NCBI GenBank assembly: GCA_910579605.1
Contig: CAJTUG010000060.1
Location: forward strand, 2,381 to 8,232
Direction: 5' to 3'
From: an uncultured Muribaculaceae bacterium
GTDB lineage: Bacteria; Bacteroidota; Bacteroidia; Bacteroidales; Muribaculaceae
Length of the DNA: 5,852 nt
A program made the translations under genes and the position numbers. Below the pieces are notes generated by a model, which was not told where the DNA came from, did no database searches, and worked only from the letters and a program-made list of their open reading frames with translations. Position 1 is the stretch's first letter; each line of letters starts with the position of its first letter. This document shows positions 5,733 to 5,852 of this stretch, in pieces.

Positions 5733-5792
5733 ATTTGCACATGCAAAAGTTTTGTGCAGTTCAAAAAAAGTGCCTATATTTGCACTCGCAAA
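5733..5792 (+). repeat. Imperfect direct repeat, two 15-nt copies, around the tRNA promoter
   Basis: ATTTGCACATGCAAA (5733-5747) and ATTTGCACTCGCAAA (5778-5792) agree at 13 of 15 positions and start 45 bp apart. Each copy is itself a dyad (TTTGC facing GCAAA). The second copy includes the end of the -7 box of the tRNA promoter; the first lies just upstream of its -33 box. It may be a duplicated promoter/initial transcribed region or a paired protein-binding site; the role is unknown. Confidence 0.6.
5751..5782 (+). promoter_or_regulatory. Strong promoter for the tRNA-Glu gene (-33 and -7)
   Basis: TTTG (5751-5754) and TATATTTG (5775-5782) match the Bacteroidota -33 and -7 consensus with a 20-nt spacer, within the usual 19-21. 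It is the best promoter in the window, as expected for a stable RNA. The predicted start leaves a 5' leader of about 14 nt to be removed by RNase P. Confidence 0.85.
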
Positions 5793-5800
5793 TGCCAAAT

Positions 5801-5852
5801 GGCCCATTCGTCTATCGGCTAGGACGCAAGATTTTCATTCTTGAAAGAGGAG
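5801..5852 (+). tRNA. tRNA-Glu (anticodon UUC), 3' end beyond the window
   Basis: The first 52 nt of a tRNA gene are present. The acceptor 5' strand is GGCCCAT (5801-5807). The D arm is GTCT (5810-5813), a loop containing CGG, and GGAC (5822-5825). The anticodon stem CAAGA/TCTTG (5827-5831 and 5839-5843) encloses the loop TTTTCAT, which places TTC at 5834-5836. A 5-nt variable loop and the start of the T stem (GGAG, 5849-5852) follow. The sequence agrees with bacterial tRNA-Glu, which also serves haem synthesis through glutamyl-tRNA reductase. The T loop, acceptor 3' strand and any encoded CCA lie outside the window. Confidence 0.93.

Noticed and set aside
4924..5852. Functional link between tcdA and the neighbouring tRNA-Glu
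   Set aside because: TcdA acts on t6A in tRNAs reading ANN codons; tRNA-Glu(UUC) reads GAA/GAG and does not carry t6A. The tRNA also has its own strong promoter.

Overview
The window reads as chromosomal DNA of a member of the order Bacteroidales (phylum Bacteroidota). The grounds are: TAnnTTTG boxes, the -7 element used by the primary sigma factor of this phylum, in front of all six genes; A-rich leaders without clear Shine-Dalgarno sequences; and a TPR / membrane-helix / HTH regulator and an MDH-like dehydrogenase of Bacteroidales type. Genus cannot be decided from the sequence. It carries five protein genes and the first 52 bases of a tRNA-Glu gene. No CRISPR array, insertion sequence, phage gene or toxin-antitoxin pair was seen.

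Layout. 1-218: AT-rich leader with a near-perfect 60-bp palindrome (22-81), a second small dyad (119-139) and a promoter (193-200). 219-1847 (+): membrane-spanning TPR regulator with a C-terminal helix-turn-helix. 1867-1913: strong two-way terminator between convergent genes. 1926-2927 (-): MDH-like dehydrogenase. 2928-3091: divergent promoter region with a 21-bp palindrome made of two opposing -7 boxes. 3092-3847 (+): short-chain dehydrogenase. 3782-4861 (-): multi-pass membrane protein of the lysylphosphatidylglycerol-synthase-TM / flippase-like family, whose 3' end overlaps the previous gene by 66 bp. 4862-4923: second divergent promoter region, again with mirrored -7 boxes. 4924-5676 (+): tcdA, for the cyclic t6A modification of tRNA. 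5677-5800: intergenic region with a duplicated 15-nt motif and a near-consensus promoter. 5801-5852: tRNA-Glu(UUC), cut by the window end.

The five protein genes alternate strand (+ - + - +), so each is probably its own transcription unit and there is no operon that would tie their functions together. Most are ordinary housekeeping or metabolic genes. The most notable signals are the 5' end (long palindrome plus a regulator gene whose sensor half and effector half differ sharply in base composition and arginine codon use, suggesting a swapped sensor domain), the mirrored promoter boxes in both divergent intergenic regions, and the 66-bp tail-to-tail coding overlap. I found no convincing evidence of a new multi-gene system in this window.
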